Origin: Clostridia bacterium
GTDB lineage: Bacteria; Bacillota_A; Clostridia; Oscillospirales; Acutalibacteraceae
Assembly (NCBI GenBank): GCA_017441045.1
Contig: JAFSAK010000112.1
Location: 1 to 10,479 of the forward strand
Reading direction: 5' to 3'
Length of the DNA: 10,479 nt
The position numbers and the translations under genes were made by a program. The notes beneath the pieces are model-generated. The model had not been told where the DNA came from. It worked only from the letters and a program-made list of their open reading frames with translations, and did no database searches. Shown piece by piece: positions 1-5,717 of this stretch. Position 1 is the stretch's first letter. Each line of letters opens with the position of its first letter.

Positions 1-7
1 AAAGAAT

Positions 8-20
8 GGAGCTCTTTATG
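8..20 (+). promoter_or_regulatory. Ribosome binding site deciding the PAP2 start
   Basis: GGAG at 8-11 lies six bases before the ATG at 18. The upstream in-frame ATG at 6 overlaps this site and has no room in the window for its own ribosome binding site, so the start at 18 is preferred. Confidence 0.6.
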
Positions 21-575
21 AATAACTTTGAACTTGGTATCCTTGATTTTATTCAAGATACTTTTAAATGCAAGTTTCTTGACGGGGCAATGCCCATAAT
101 CAGTCGCCTTGCTCTTGGAGGGACTCTTTGGATTGCCATTACCGCGCTTTTTTTACTCGGTAAAAAAACACGCAGAGCAGGACTTTCTATGACGATAGCT
201 TTAATTATCGGATTTGTTATCGGCAATATTTTTCTGAAAAATGCGGTGGGCAGAATAAGGCCATATGACATTAATACGGATTTTGCTCGGATTATAAGTG
301 CAGCAAGAGATTATTCCTTTCCTTCAACCCATACTCTTTACTCCTTTTCGGGTGCAGTTTGCATATTTCTTCGAAACAAAAAATGGGGTATTGTCGCTCT
401 CGTTTTGGCGTCACTCATAGCATTTTCGCGGCTCTATCTCTATGTTAATTACCCTACCGATATTTTGGCGGGGATACTGCTCGGTATACTCTTTGCCTTC
501 GCAGGAACGCTCTTTGCGGATAAATTTTTTGGTAAGCTTAAAAACCCAAAACAAAAAATAAACACCGAACCATAA
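18..575 (+). CDS. PAP2-superfamily membrane phosphatase with an altered third catalytic motif
   Basis: About 185 residues. PAP2 (type 2 phosphatidic acid phosphatase) integral membrane enzymes remove phosphate from lipid phosphates such as undecaprenyl pyrophosphate or phosphatidylglycerol phosphate. Numbering from the ATG at 18, motif 1 is K74 through R81-P82 (KX6RP). Motif 2 is P102-S103-T104-H105, the PSGH motif with Thr for Gly. Motif 3 is S137-R138 through D148. The His normally six residues after the Arg in motif 3 is Asn144 here (codon AAT at 447-449). About five hydrophobic segments span the protein, and the C-terminal tail is Lys/Asn-rich. An ATG at 6 is in frame, but its ATGGAG supplies the ribosome binding site (GGAG at 8-11) for the ATG at 18, which also gives the usual family N-terminus. 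The substrate cannot be told from sequence. The family call is firm; catalytic activity is uncertain because of Asn144. Confidence 0.88.
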   Translation: MNNFELGILDFIQDTFKCKFLDGAMPIISRLALGGTLWIAITALFLLGKKTRRAGLSMTIALIIGFVIGNIFLKNAVGRIRPYDINTDFARIISAARDYSFPSTHTLYSFSGAVCIFLRNKKWGIVALVLASLIAFSRLYLYVNYPTDILAGILLGILFAFAGTLFADKFFGKLKNPKQKINTEP

Positions 576-595
576 GATTCGGTGTTTTGTTTTTA
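561..595. terminator. Bidirectional terminator between PAP2 gene and rhaA
   Basis: A perfect 9-bp stem pairs AACACCGAA (561-569) with TTCGGTGTT (578-586) around an 8-base loop that holds the PAP2 stop codon. On the + strand it runs into TTGTTTTTATT. On the - strand it is followed by a T-rich stretch (TTTATTTTTTGTTTT), so it can end transcription of both convergent genes. Confidence 0.8.
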
Positions 596-1843
596 TTAAA
601 CTCTCTTGGAAAGAATTTCTTTTTCGTACTTTTCAACCTCTGCAAAGAGTTCTTCATCCTGAGGAGCGCCTTCGCTTTCGCAATAATACTCCCAGATATC
701 GCCGAAGGGCAATGTTTTAACGGCTTCGGCCATTACCATAAGCTCTGTAAGGCGGTTTTCATCCTGAAGTTTCTTTAAAAGCTCGTTGGGTGTGAGGAGG
801 GCATTTAAAAGCGCCTTCTGCCAACTGCGGAAACCAACCGACCAAGCAGAAATTCTATTGATACTCGCATCGAAATAGTCAAGAGCCATATAAACTCTAT
901 CGGTAGCACCTGAACGTACAATTTCTTTAGCCATTTCCTTAGTTTCATCATCAAATAAAACTACGTGGTCAGAGTCCCAACGGATAGGTCTTGTAATATG
1001 TAACGCAATTTCATCGAAGAAGCAAAGAAGGGCAGGAATCTTATCGGAAACCACTTCGGTAGGATGATAGTGTCCGTTATCCATAAGGGGTAAGCAACCC
1101 TCGTGAGTAGCAGCAAAGGTAAGAGAGAATTCGGCAGAACCTGCGGTAAATGCCTCAACGCCGATACCGAAAACTTTAGATTCTACGCAGGGCTTAACCT
1201 TGCTTCTATCAAAGGGCTCTGCGAGAATTGCTTCGATGGACTCTTTATATCTCATTCTGGGTCCCAAGCGGTCGGAAGGAATATCCTTATAACCGTCTCC
1301 CGTCCAGATATTCATAACGCAAGGGATACCTGTTTCGTTAGCAAAATATTCAGAAATGCGGATACAAGCTTTACCGTGCTCAATCCAGAAATCTCTGGTT
1401 TCTTTATCGGGGCTTGAAAGGGTTAAACCATCTTTACATTTAGGGTGAGAGAAGAAGGTGGGGTTAAAATCAATACCCATATTATATTTTTTAGCAAGGT
1501 CTACCCATTTTTTAAAGTGTTTGGGCTCTAAGGCATCTCTATCTGCAAATCCATCCTCAAAAATGGCATAGCAAGCGTGAACATTAAGTTTCTTTTTGCC
1601 GGGGCAAAGAGACATAACCTTTTCCATATCCATAATAAGTTCTTCCGGTGTTCTCGCCTTACCCGGATAGTTACCTGTTGTTTGAATTCCGCCAGTCAAG
1701 GGGCCATCGTGGTCAAAACCGATAACATCATCGCCCTGCCAACAATGCAAACTTACAGGAAGATTTTTTAAGGTCGCGAGGGCTTTTTCAACATCTACGC
1801 CCAATTGCTCATATCTTTTTTTAGCTTCTATGTATCTTGACAT
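596..1843 (-). CDS. rhaA: L-rhamnose isomerase
   Basis: 415 residues, close to the 419 of Escherichia coli RhaA. The enzyme is cytoplasmic and interconverts L-rhamnose and L-rhamnulose, the first step of L-rhamnose catabolism. Similarity to the E. coli protein is recognisable throughout, for example VESKVFGIG (220-228), GHYHPTEV (257-264), RWDSDHVV (288-295), DYFDASINR (322-330) and the C-terminal YEKEILSKR. By position, the Mn ligands correspond to H258, D290 and D292. The ATG at 1843 has a good ribosome binding site (TTGGAGG, nine bases upstream on the minus strand) and a well-placed promoter. No rhamnulokinase, aldolase, transporter or regulator is visible next to it, so the rest of the pathway must be encoded elsewhere. 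The left neighbour (PAP2) is convergent and the right neighbour (DUF554) divergent, so it appears to be transcribed alone. Confidence 0.97.
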   Translation of the reverse strand: MSRYIEAKKRYEQLGVDVEKALATLKNLPVSLHCWQGDDVIGFDHDGPLTGGIQTTGNYPGKARTPEELIMDMEKVMSLCPGKKKLNVHACYAIFEDGFADRDALEPKHFKKWVDLAKKYNMGIDFNPTFFSHPKCKDGLTLSSPDKETRDFWIEHGKACIRISEYFANETGIPCVMNIWTGDGYKDIPSDRLGPRMRYKESIEAILAEPFDRSKVKPCVESKVFGIGVEAFTAGSAEFSLTFAATHEGCLPLMDNGHYHPTEVVSDKIPALLCFFDEIALHITRPIRWDSDHVVLFDDETKEMAKEIVRSGATDRVYMALDYFDASINRISAWSVGFRSWQKALLNALLTPNELLKKLQDENRLTELMVMAEAVKTLPFGDIWEYYCESEGAPQDEELFAEVEKYEKEILSKRV

Positions 1844-1873
1844 TATTTTACCTCCAAGATATTTTATAAATGT

Positions 1874-1902
1874 ATTATAATCTAATTTATTACTTCTTGC
1901 AA
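1874..1902 (-). promoter_or_regulatory. Promoter of rhaA (sigma-A type)
   Basis: On the minus strand TTGCAA (1902-1897, four of six consensus bases) and TATAAT (1879-1874, perfect) are separated by 17 bases. This predicts a start near 1867 and a leader of about 24 bases carrying the rhaA ribosome binding site. Spacing and position are both good. No known operator was recognised, although TTGCAA is itself palindromic. Confidence 0.65.
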
Positions 1903-1926
1903 CAAATAATTGCTTTTTTCTTAAAT
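1897..1926 (+). promoter_or_regulatory. Possible promoter of the DUF554-capA unit
   Basis: On the plus strand the same palindromic TTGCAA (1897-1902), 18 bases, then TTAAAT (1921-1926) form a weak sigma-A-like promoter that would leave a leader of roughly 28 bases. An alternative -10 is TATAAT at 1876-1881, but no matching -35 sits at the right distance. Both choices are weak; the promoter is placed here mainly because the gene needs one. Confidence 0.3.
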
Positions 1927-1947
1927 TTGATTTATTATATCTATATT

Positions 1948-1962
1948 GAGGTGATTTTTTTG
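1948..1962 (+). promoter_or_regulatory. Ribosome binding site and TTG start of the DUF554 gene
   Basis: GAGGTGA at 1948-1954 stands five bases before TTG at 1960-1962. A GTG at 1951 is in frame but lies inside this site, and upstream ATG codons lack a ribosome binding site, so TTG is the best start. Confidence 0.7.
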
Positions 1963-2658
1963 TTAGATATTCTAAAGAGCGGAGCGGTTGTAAACTTTCT
2001 GCTCGTTATTATAGGCGGTGTTCTTGGTTGCTTTCTAAAAAAAGGCATCCCTGAAAAAGCCAAAAATATACTTATGCAGGGTATGGCCCTTTGCGTTTTT
2101 TACATAGGTGTTACAGGCATTTTTGAGGATAATATAAATGTCCTTATCGTGATAATTTCCGTTGGGCTCGGCGCCCTTATCGGCGAACTTCTGGACCTTG
2201 ACCGTCTTGTGAACAAACTGGGTGAAAACTTAGAGAAAAAAATAAATAAAAAGGGCGGAAATTCTAAAATTGCCGAAGGGTTTGTGACGGCAACACTACT
2301 TTTCTGCATCGGCGCTATGACGGTGGTGGGCTCCATTGATTCAGGAATTGCGGGAGACAATTCAACCCTTTATTCCAAATCTCTTATTGACTGTATTTCG
2401 GCTATAGTTTTCGCTTCTACCCTCGGTATCGGTGTGGTCCTTTCCTGCTTCCCCGTTCTTATTATTGAGGGCGGCATTACCCTTTTGGCAGTTCTTGTAG
2501 AGCCGATTTTAACCGAGCGGATTATTGCTCACCTATCGGTTATCGGTTCCATTCTAATAATTGCCCTTTCTCTTAATATGTTGGGGCTTACGAAAATCAA
2601 GGTTATGAATCTTTTACCCGCAGTTTTTCTGCCCCTTATTTTCTGTTTGTTTATGTAA
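1960..2658 (+). CDS. DUF554 family membrane protein
   Basis: 232 residues from a TTG start. This family of small multi-pass inner membrane proteins (Bacillus YdfK/YqgA-like) has no firmly established biochemical role. Family hallmarks visible here are the N-terminal GAVVNFLLVIIGGVLG helix, GALIGELLDLD before a charged segment, EGFVTATLLFCIGAMTVVGS, a SLIDCISAIVFASTLGIGV helix and the C-terminal LNMLGLTKIKVMNLLPA. About six or seven hydrophobic helices are present, with the charged EKKINKKGGNSK loop in the middle. The frame is open upstream to 1870, but the TTG at 1960 follows a strong GAGGTGA (1948-1954) and yields the usual family length and N-terminus; the 30 extra residues upstream would be an unsupported hydrophobic extension. 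The stop overlaps the ribosome binding site of the following capA-like gene, indicating co-transcription. Confidence 0.88.
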   Translation: MLDILKSGAVVNFLLVIIGGVLGCFLKKGIPEKAKNILMQGMALCVFYIGVTGIFEDNINVLIVIISVGLGALIGELLDLDRLVNKLGENLEKKINKKGGNSKIAEGFVTATLLFCIGAMTVVGSIDSGIAGDNSTLYSKSLIDCISAIVFASTLGIGVVLSCFPVLIIEGGITLLAVLVEPILTERIIAHLSVIGSILIIALSLNMLGLTKIKVMNLLPAVFLPLIFCLFM

Positions 2659-2667
2659 GGAGTTTAT

Positions 2668-3996
2668 ATGAAGAAAAAGGAATTAACAAAAAGGCAAAAA
2701 GCCATAAGAAAAAGAAGAATATTTTTAAGCGTTTGCGCATTATGCCTTGCAGTTTGCATTGGACTTTTGGCATTTATTATAGGTGCCATCGGTAAGGCCT
2801 TTAAAAATGATGATAACAAAAATAATGAAAGCGATATAATAAATTCCGAAACCCAAAAGGAGCCCTATGTTGTTTCCTCTGCCACCGTTATAAATACGGG
2901 CGATATTTTAATACATAATCCTGTTTTGGCGGGGGCTTTGCAGAGTGACGGCAGTTATGATTTTTCGGGGCTTTATAAACCCGTTAAAAGTTATTTCGAT
3001 AAGGCGGATTTGGTTGTTGCCAATTTAGAGATAACTTTAGGCGGCACCCAATCGGGCTCATATAAAGGTTACCCGGCATTTAATATTCCCGATAGTATTA
3101 TTGACACTGTTAAGAGCGAAGGCATTGATATGCTCCTTACCGCCAATAACCATAGCTACGATACGGGGCTTTACGGCTTTAAGCGTACGGTGCAAGTTCT
3201 CAAAGATAAGAAAATTGCCTATACGGGAACGAGAGAAACTACCGATGAGGCGAGATACCTTGTTAAAAACGTGAACGGTGTTAAAATCGGTATGATAAAT
3301 TATACCTATGAAAATAATGCTCCCGAAGGCAGAAAATCCCTTAACGGCAATATCATCGCTACTGAGGCAAATGACCTTATAAACTCCTTTAATTATAATA
3401 ATATTGATTCTTTTTATACCGATGCGGAAAATATGATTAGCGCTATGAAGGCGGATGGCGCCGAAGCTATAGTATTTTATATGCATTGGGGACAGGAATA
3501 TCAACTTAAAGAAAATACTTGGCAACAATCCATCGCCCAAAAACTTTGTAATTTAGGTGTAGATGTTATAGTAGGCGGTCACCCCCATGTTATTCAGCCC
3601 GTGGACCTTCTCTACGCCGAGGGCGGCGAACATACTACCGTTTGCCTATATTCTATGGGCAACTCAATTTCAAACCAGCGACTTTTAGAGCTTTCTAATC
3701 TATCTCCCAAGGGTCACACCGAGGATGGACTTTTATTCAGTTTTACCTTTGATAAATATAGCGACGGAACGGTTAATTTATCCGCCGTTGATATTATTCC
3801 TTGTTGGGTGAGCAAAACAGGAAGCCGATATAACGCTAAATATCAACTTCACCCCCTCGAAAGCGAAAATTCATATAAGGACTTAAATTTCTCGGATACT
3901 ACCCTTTCGGGCTCATATTTGAGAACGAAAGAAACGGTATCCGCAGGGCTTACCGAATGTCAGGAACATTTAGGTTGCGAAGTAAGATTTAAGTAA
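2668..3996 (+). CDS. CapA family protein, membrane-anchored metallophosphatase fold
   Basis: 442 residues. The CapA/PGA_cap family has a metallophosphatase-like fold; its founding member takes part in poly-gamma-glutamate capsule synthesis in Bacillus. A very basic N-terminus (1-18) precedes one transmembrane segment (about 19-43), then a hydrophilic linker to residue 66, so the catalytic domain (about 70-380) should lie outside the membrane. Family motifs in order: NTGDILIHN (D79, H83), VVANLEITLGG (N119, E121), LLTANNHSYDTG (N160, N161, H162, D165), MHWGQEY (H273, E277), VGGHPHVIQP (H305, H307) and SMGN (329-332). All expected metal-site residues are present. The AAGGAG ribosome binding site at 2657-2662 overlaps the upstream stop, so it is probably translationally coupled to DUF554. 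No capB/capC/capE genes are near, so a capsule role is not supported here. The last 20 codons reappear, diverged, at 5615-5677. Confidence 0.88.
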   Translation: MKKKELTKRQKAIRKRRIFLSVCALCLAVCIGLLAFIIGAIGKAFKNDDNKNNESDIINSETQKEPYVVSSATVINTGDILIHNPVLAGALQSDGSYDFSGLYKPVKSYFDKADLVVANLEITLGGTQSGSYKGYPAFNIPDSIIDTVKSEGIDMLLTANNHSYDTGLYGFKRTVQVLKDKKIAYTGTRETTDEARYLVKNVNGVKIGMINYTYENNAPEGRKSLNGNIIATEANDLINSFNYNNIDSFYTDAENMISAMKADGAEAIVFYMHWGQEYQLKENTWQQSIAQKLCNLGVDVIVGGHPHVIQPVDLLYAEGGEHTTVCLYSMGNSISNQRLLELSNLSPKGHTEDGLLFSFTFDKYSDGTVNLSAVDIIPCWVSKTGSRYNAKYQLHPLESENSYKDLNFSDTTLSGSYLRTKETVSAGLTECQEHLGCEVRFK

Positions 3997-4036
3997 GATA
4001 AACTCCCGATTGGAAAATTCCAATCGGGAGTTTGTG
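3931..4036 (+). repeat. Direct repeat, copy 1 (capA 3' end plus terminator)
   Basis: This copy comprises the last ~20 codons of the intact capA-like gene and its terminator. It matches 5612-5717 in the same orientation at an offset of 1681 bases, with the terminator loop region differing by a short indel. Similarity disappears upstream of about 3931 and after the terminator. Confidence 0.8.
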
Positions 4037-4040
4037 TTTG
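4000..4040 (+). terminator. Terminator of the DUF554-capA unit
   Basis: AAACTCCCGATTGGAA (4000-4015) pairs perfectly with TTCCAATCGGGAGTTT (4018-4033) around a two-base centre, which in practice means a slightly shorter stem with a larger loop. TTTGTGTTTG follows. A diverged second copy of this hairpin sits at 5684-5717. Confidence 0.85.
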
Positions 4041-4069
4041 TTGACACAATTGGAAAATAATGATATTAT
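4041..4069 (+). promoter_or_regulatory. Strong sigma-A promoter of the lipoprotein-protease unit
   Basis: A perfect TTGACA (4041-4046), a 17-base spacer, and TATTAT (4064-4069, five of six) preceded directly by TGA, which forms an extended -10 element. The predicted start is near 4076, giving an untranslated leader of about 75 bases before the ATG at 4152. An overlapping TATAAT at 4067-4072 would need a 20-base spacer and is less likely. The promoter starts immediately after the capA terminator, so this pair is an independent transcription unit. Confidence 0.75.
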
Positions 4070-4151
4070 AATTATAAAAGATGAGGTGAGTCCAGTGTTT
4101 TAATTACTTATAGTAAAAACCATTTTACCGTTAAATAGGATGGTGATTTAG

Positions 4152-4613
4152 ATGTATTACCTTAAATTTTTACTGCTGTTTTTATGCTGTTGTGTAATGC
4201 TTTCGGCGTGCAAACAACAAGATACTTATTCAGTTGTTCCCGAAGAAGTATTATTAGAAGATAAATCTAATAATACCGGTTCAGTAGTTTTAGCAACCGA
4301 AAAAGATACTTACCCCATCGATTCCGAAAAAATACGGTACAGTATAACTAATTACAGCGATGATATATATTACTTTACAAACGAAACATTTTATTTTGAA
4401 TACTATAAAAACAATGCGTGGGAAAAATATCCTTTTAGAAAGGGTGACGATGTATACTTTACCTACGAAGGTTGGTATCACGAACTTAAAACAAATGAAA
4501 CATCTATGGTTCGTGGTGTCGTTTTAAGAAATTTTTTCGATACTCCCATGAAGAAAGGATATTACAGAATTGTCCGCGGAGATTTAGTTTCCGAGATTTT
4601 TTTAATGGAATAG
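4152..4613 (+). CDS. Small secreted lipoprotein with bacterial Ig-like domain
   Basis: 153 residues. A type II signal peptide is clear: one Lys at position 5, a hydrophobic core (6-17) and lipobox LSAC with C20 as the lipidated cysteine. After a short polar linker (21-42), residues 43-153 form a beta-rich domain. It contains YPIDSEKIRYSITNYSDD (54-71), an aromatic-rich strand region (73-95) and a closing KKGYYRIVRG (134-143). This pattern resembles the Ig-like Big_14-type domain of Firmicute lipoproteins and, more distantly, Ig-fold protease inhibitors of the BsuPI type. The ribosome binding site is GGTGAT at 4142-4147. The stop is followed within 12 bases by the protease start, so the two are co-transcribed. 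The function is unknown; the pairing suggests it may hold, guide or restrain the protease at the cell surface, which is inference. The gene is visibly AT-rich compared with pnp. Confidence 0.8.
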   Translation: MYYLKFLLLFLCCCVMLSACKQQDTYSVVPEEVLLEDKSNNTGSVVLATEKDTYPIDSEKIRYSITNYSDDIYYFTNETFYFEYYKNNAWEKYPFRKGDDVYFTYEGWYHELKTNETSMVRGVVLRNFFDTPMKKGYYRIVRGDLVSEIFLME

Positions 4614-4625
4614 AAAGGAGTATTT

Positions 4626-5585
4626 ATGAAAAAGTTATTATCTATAGGTTTATCCATTGTTTTAACATTATCTTTCGGCTATACCGTTTCTGCGCAGCAA
4701 AGCGCTATGGTACCAAGTGTTGACGATGTTTATAATTCAACTTTGTATAGATATGATGTTTCTGAAAAAACCGTTGCATCCTTCACTGTAAAAAGTTTCC
4801 TTGAAAGAAACAATTATAATTTTCAAAAAAGTAGCGAAGAATCATATCTACCCTACTATACACCCGAAGGTCTAACTGAGAGCCATCTTCCCGCCATATC
4901 TCAAAGACATTTATTAGGAAGTTGGACTGCCATTAACCCCGCCACCAGTGCACCTTATCGTACAACTGTGTATATTCAATGCGAATTGAACGGCACCCTT
5001 TTACGCGGTACCGGATTTATGATAGGACCTTGTGCTGTAGCTACAGCTGCACATGTTATATTCGATATTGACACAGATGAATTTGTTGAAAATGCCGTCG
5101 TATTCCCCGCACGAACTAATAACTCCACACCTTACGGTTCGGCAAATGCATCGGCTTATATGATTCCTACGGGCTATTCAGATAGCGGTAATAGCAATAA
5201 TTATGATTGGGGAATCATTGAGTTAGAATCTAACATTGGAGACACAGTTGGCTATATGGGAATTGCAACCAAAACTTCATCATATAACGGAACATCAATT
5301 TCACTTACCGGTTATCCCGCTACAGTATCGGGAAATACCACACGTGTTATGTACCGTTCTGATGGCACTATTTCCAATTCTGCCACATATACACTTTCTA
5401 GCACTAATACAAATACTAGCGGCGGCATGAGTGGCGGTCCCGTGTATTATAATAAATCCGGTGCCGGCTATACAGCTATTGGTATAATAAGCGGTGGAAA
5501 TAATAGCGGCACACAAAACAAATTCGCAAGAATAACGCGTGAAGTTTTCGACTTATTCGGTACATATAGAGATATACGCGTGTAA
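4626..5585 (+). CDS. Secreted V8/trypsin-like serine protease
   Basis: 319 residues. The N-terminus is a classic Sec signal peptide (MKK, hydrophobic 4-20, cleavage predicted after V21-S22-A23). Residues 24 to about 95 look like a propeptide. The protease domain (about 100-315) shows the chymotrypsin-fold triad: TAAHV with H143, NYDWGIIEL with D194, and GGMSGGPVYY with S269. The DWGIIEL and GxSGGP contexts resemble the glutamyl endopeptidase (V8/S1B) group, but substrate specificity cannot be read from sequence. C136 is the only Cys visible outside the signal region besides C119, so disulfides are not a clear feature. AAAGGAG at 4614-4620 gives a good ribosome binding site directly after the lipoprotein stop. 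The mature protein should act outside the cell on host, dietary or cell-surface proteins, and may be partnered by the co-transcribed lipoprotein. No terminator of its own is seen before the capA-like remnant; the hairpin at 5684 probably serves it. Confidence 0.9.
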   Translation: MKKLLSIGLSIVLTLSFGYTVSAQQSAMVPSVDDVYNSTLYRYDVSEKTVASFTVKSFLERNNYNFQKSSEESYLPYYTPEGLTESHLPAISQRHLLGSWTAINPATSAPYRTTVYIQCELNGTLLRGTGFMIGPCAVATAAHVIFDIDTDEFVENAVVFPARTNNSTPYGSANASAYMIPTGYSDSGNSNNYDWGIIELESNIGDTVGYMGIATKTSSYNGTSISLTGYPATVSGNTTRVMYRSDGTISNSATYTLSSTNTNTSGGMSGGPVYYNKSGAGYTAIGIISGGNNSGTQNKFARITREVFDLFGTYRDIRV

Positions 5586-5611
5586 CTTCACTTGCCGCGT
5601 TTGTTATGTAA

Positions 5612-5677
5612 AAAACAGTAGCCGCAGGGCTTACAAAATGCCAAGAATATTTAGGTTGTAAAATAAGGTTTAAATAA
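5612..5677 (+). pseudogene. Orphan 3' end of a capA-like gene (about 21 codons)
   Basis: Read from 5615, this stretch encodes TVAAGLTKCQEYLGC followed by KIRFK and a stop. The capA-like protein ends TVSAGLTECQEHLGC, EVRFK, stop (3934-3996). Over the 63 aligned bases 51 are identical (81%), with no indel. Seven of the 12 differences are synonymous and the other five change single residues (S/A, E/K, H/Y, E/K, V/I). Just upstream in frame there is a stop (TAA 5609-5611), and homology fades at about 5612, so no larger gene is left. The pattern of change indicates divergence while still coding, so this is the tail of a once-functional CapA homologue rather than a recent copy. Confidence 0.85.
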
Positions 5678-5683
5678 GATAAA

Positions 5684-5717
5684 GTCCCGATTGGAATTTC
5701 CAATCGGGATTTTTGTT
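5684..5717. terminator. Terminator between the protease unit and the GH3 gene
   Basis: TCCCGATTGG (5685-5694) pairs with CCAATCGGGA (5700-5709) around AATTT, followed on the plus strand by TTTTTGTT. It is a diverged copy of the capA terminator. It abuts the stop of the convergent GH3 gene (5716-5718); on the minus strand the hairpin is followed by CTTTATCTTATTT, so it may work in both directions. Confidence 0.75.

Larger units (their letters stand above)
3997..4151 (+). other. Intergenic region after capA
   Basis: This 155-base gap, the largest in the window, holds the capA terminator, the sigma-A promoter at 4041-4069 and an AT-rich leader of about 75 bases. The leader contains a weak 6-bp hairpin (GTAAAA 4113-4118 with TTTTAC 4123-4128). 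It also has a ribosome-binding-like GAGGTGA (4083-4089) followed by GTG TTT TAA, a two-codon frame that may be chance. No riboswitch was recognised. Confidence 0.5.
5612..5717 (+). repeat. Direct repeat, copy 2 (orphan capA tail plus terminator)
   Basis: The second copy of the capA 3'-end/terminator block lies directly after the protease gene. The spacing between stop codon and hairpin is conserved, as is the hairpin core (CCCGATTGG/CCAATCGGG). Together with copy 1 it brackets the lipoprotein-protease unit. Confidence 0.8.

Noticed and set aside
6..17. ATG at 6 as start of the PAP2 gene
   Set aside because: It overlaps the GGAG that serves the in-frame ATG at 18, and the extra residues do not fit the family N-terminus.
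1103..1417. Plus-strand open frame of about 104 codons inside rhaA
   Set aside because: It is antisense to a well-conserved enzyme, with no ribosome binding site and no recognisable protein; a shadow of rhaA codon use.
1837..1865. TTGACA (1837-1842) with TATTTT (1860-1865) as a plus-strand promoter
   Set aside because: The hexamer lies over the rhaA start codon region, the -10 is poor, and the leader to DUF554 would be about 90 bases through the rhaA ribosome binding site. A weak promoter cannot be excluded.
1870..1959. Upstream 30-residue extension of the DUF554 protein
   Set aside because: There is no ribosome binding site before 1870. The region is AT-rich promoter DNA, and a strong ribosome binding site precedes TTG at 1960.
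3058..3540. Minus-strand open frame of about 160 codons inside the capA-like gene
   Set aside because: It overlaps the metal-site motifs of capA, has no ribosome binding site and no family resemblance.
4083..4102. Ribosome-binding-like GAGGTGA then GTG TTT TAA as a small gene or leader peptide
   Set aside because: Only two codons; no coding content and no attenuator hairpin with a T-run follows it.
5476..5703. Minus-strand open frame across the protease end and the orphan capA tail
   Set aside because: It spans the terminator and antisense protease sequence, and the plus-strand capA similarity explains the region better.
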